Under the pieces are notes generated by a model. It did no database searches. It saw only the letters and a program-made list of their open reading frames with translations, and had not been told where the DNA came from. From positions 1 through 14,677 of the forward strand of contig DAHVMY010000040.1 in the NCBI GenBank assembly GCA_027319585.1: 14,677 nt of DNA, read 5' to 3'. The translations under genes and the position numbers were made by a program. Source of the DNA: AG-12 sp027319585. GTDB lineage: Bacteria > Chloroflexota > Dormibacteria > Aeolococcales > Bog-877. This document shows positions 14,300 through 14,677 of this stretch, in pieces. Within the stretch, counting starts at the first letter, position 1. Each line of letters starts with the position of its first letter.

Positions 14300-14634
14300 T
14301 CAGGTGATCACGGTGAGGTGCCCTTCGATGACGAAACGTGTCAGCCCGTTGGCGGAGCGGGTCCCGTGCATTTCGCCGATTGCCCTGATTGCGGCCTCTC
14401 CGGCTGAGAGGCGCTGTTCCACGCCATCGGCCCCGGACACTACGGCGTTGCCTTCAACAACCGCGAGGACCTGTTGGCCAGTCACTTCATGTCGACCGAT
14501 GACGCCCCCGGAGTCCAACGGACACAGGCGAGGACGGCCTGCTCACTTCTGAGCATGGGAACGACGCTGAAGCCGCAGCTCCCATGGTCGGTTACCACCT
14601 TGGCGACTTCCGGGACAACCGCGACGACCTTCAC
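14300..14634 (-). pseudogene. Small cupin-domain protein gene with a one-base frameshift
   Basis: Two minus-strand frames together make one cupin of about 112 aa. The first runs from GTG 14634 (MKVVAVVPEVAKVVTDHG..., then CVRWTPG). The second starts near 14509 and reads GGVIGRHEVTGQQVLAVVEG, followed by SGADGVEQRLSAGEAAIRAIGEMHGT and VIEGHLTVIT up to the TGA at 14300. The join is at GRHE, the first metal-binding motif, and GEMHGT supplies the second. Frames meet in a run of five G (14505-14509 on the + strand as C). One more base would restore WTPGGVIGRHE. It could be a real pseudogene or a homopolymer sequencing error. A TATTAC -10-like box lies at 14671-14676. The substrate is unknown. Confidence 0.6.
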
Positions 14635-14677
14635 CAGGGGAGCCTATCTCTCGTGCCACTCGGGCTAGGCGTAATAC

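Noticed and set aside
14295..14552. An 85-codon + strand frame opposite the cupin gene
   Set aside because: The minus strand encodes recognisable cupin motifs; this frame is its mirror.
13589..14677. CRISPR array or insertion sequence in the degraded region
   Set aside because: Only one 10-bp direct repeat pair was seen, with no regular spacers, no terminal inverted repeats and no transposase frame.

Overview
The window is GC-rich bacterial DNA with strong G/C preference at third codon positions, frequent GTG starts and GC hairpins without U-tracts. This fits a high-GC lineage such as Actinomycetota or the Dormibacterota/Chloroflexota group. I cannot place it more precisely from sequence alone.

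Region 1 (1-6502) is an aromatic amino acid operon on the + strand: tyrA-aroA-aroE-aroC-aroKB-aroQ. Every junction overlaps by 1 or 4 nt (TGATG, GTGA, ATGA, GTGA, GTGA), which suggests translational coupling. The genes supply 3-dehydroquinate synthase, dehydroquinase, shikimate dehydrogenase, shikimate kinase, EPSP synthase and chorismate synthase, plus prephenate/arogenate dehydrogenase. DAHP synthase and chorismate mutase are not in the window. The roughly 215 nt ahead of tyrA contain several short hairpins with stable tetraloops, mutually exclusive pairings, and a possible 7-codon ORF (MPLPWAY) with Trp and Tyr codons that runs into a 12-bp hairpin just before the tyrA start. This looks like a candidate attenuation leader and is the most interesting signal here.

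Region 2 (6552-8545) carries a Bcp/PrxQ peroxiredoxin and a membrane-anchored HtrA-like serine protease with a PDZ domain, both stress-defence functions. Facing them is a streptomycin/hydroxyurea phosphotransferase-like kinase (8589-9506, minus strand) with a convincing leaderless promoter. A perfect 12-bp hairpin lies at the convergent 3' ends.

Region 3 (9543-13498) has a 393-bp stretch with no supported gene, then a CPA-type cation/proton antiporter fused to two universal-stress-like domains (minus strand). Diverging from it is an MscS-family mechanosensitive channel (+ strand). Together they suggest ion and osmotic homeostasis.

Region 4 (13517-14677) starts with tRNA-Thr(CGT). Beyond it the sequence becomes gene-poor and degraded: a direct 10-bp repeat, the C-terminal half of a P-loop kinase, and a small cupin gene broken by one missing base in a G run. 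This resembles decayed accessory DNA next to a tRNA, although no integrase or duplicated tRNA end is visible.
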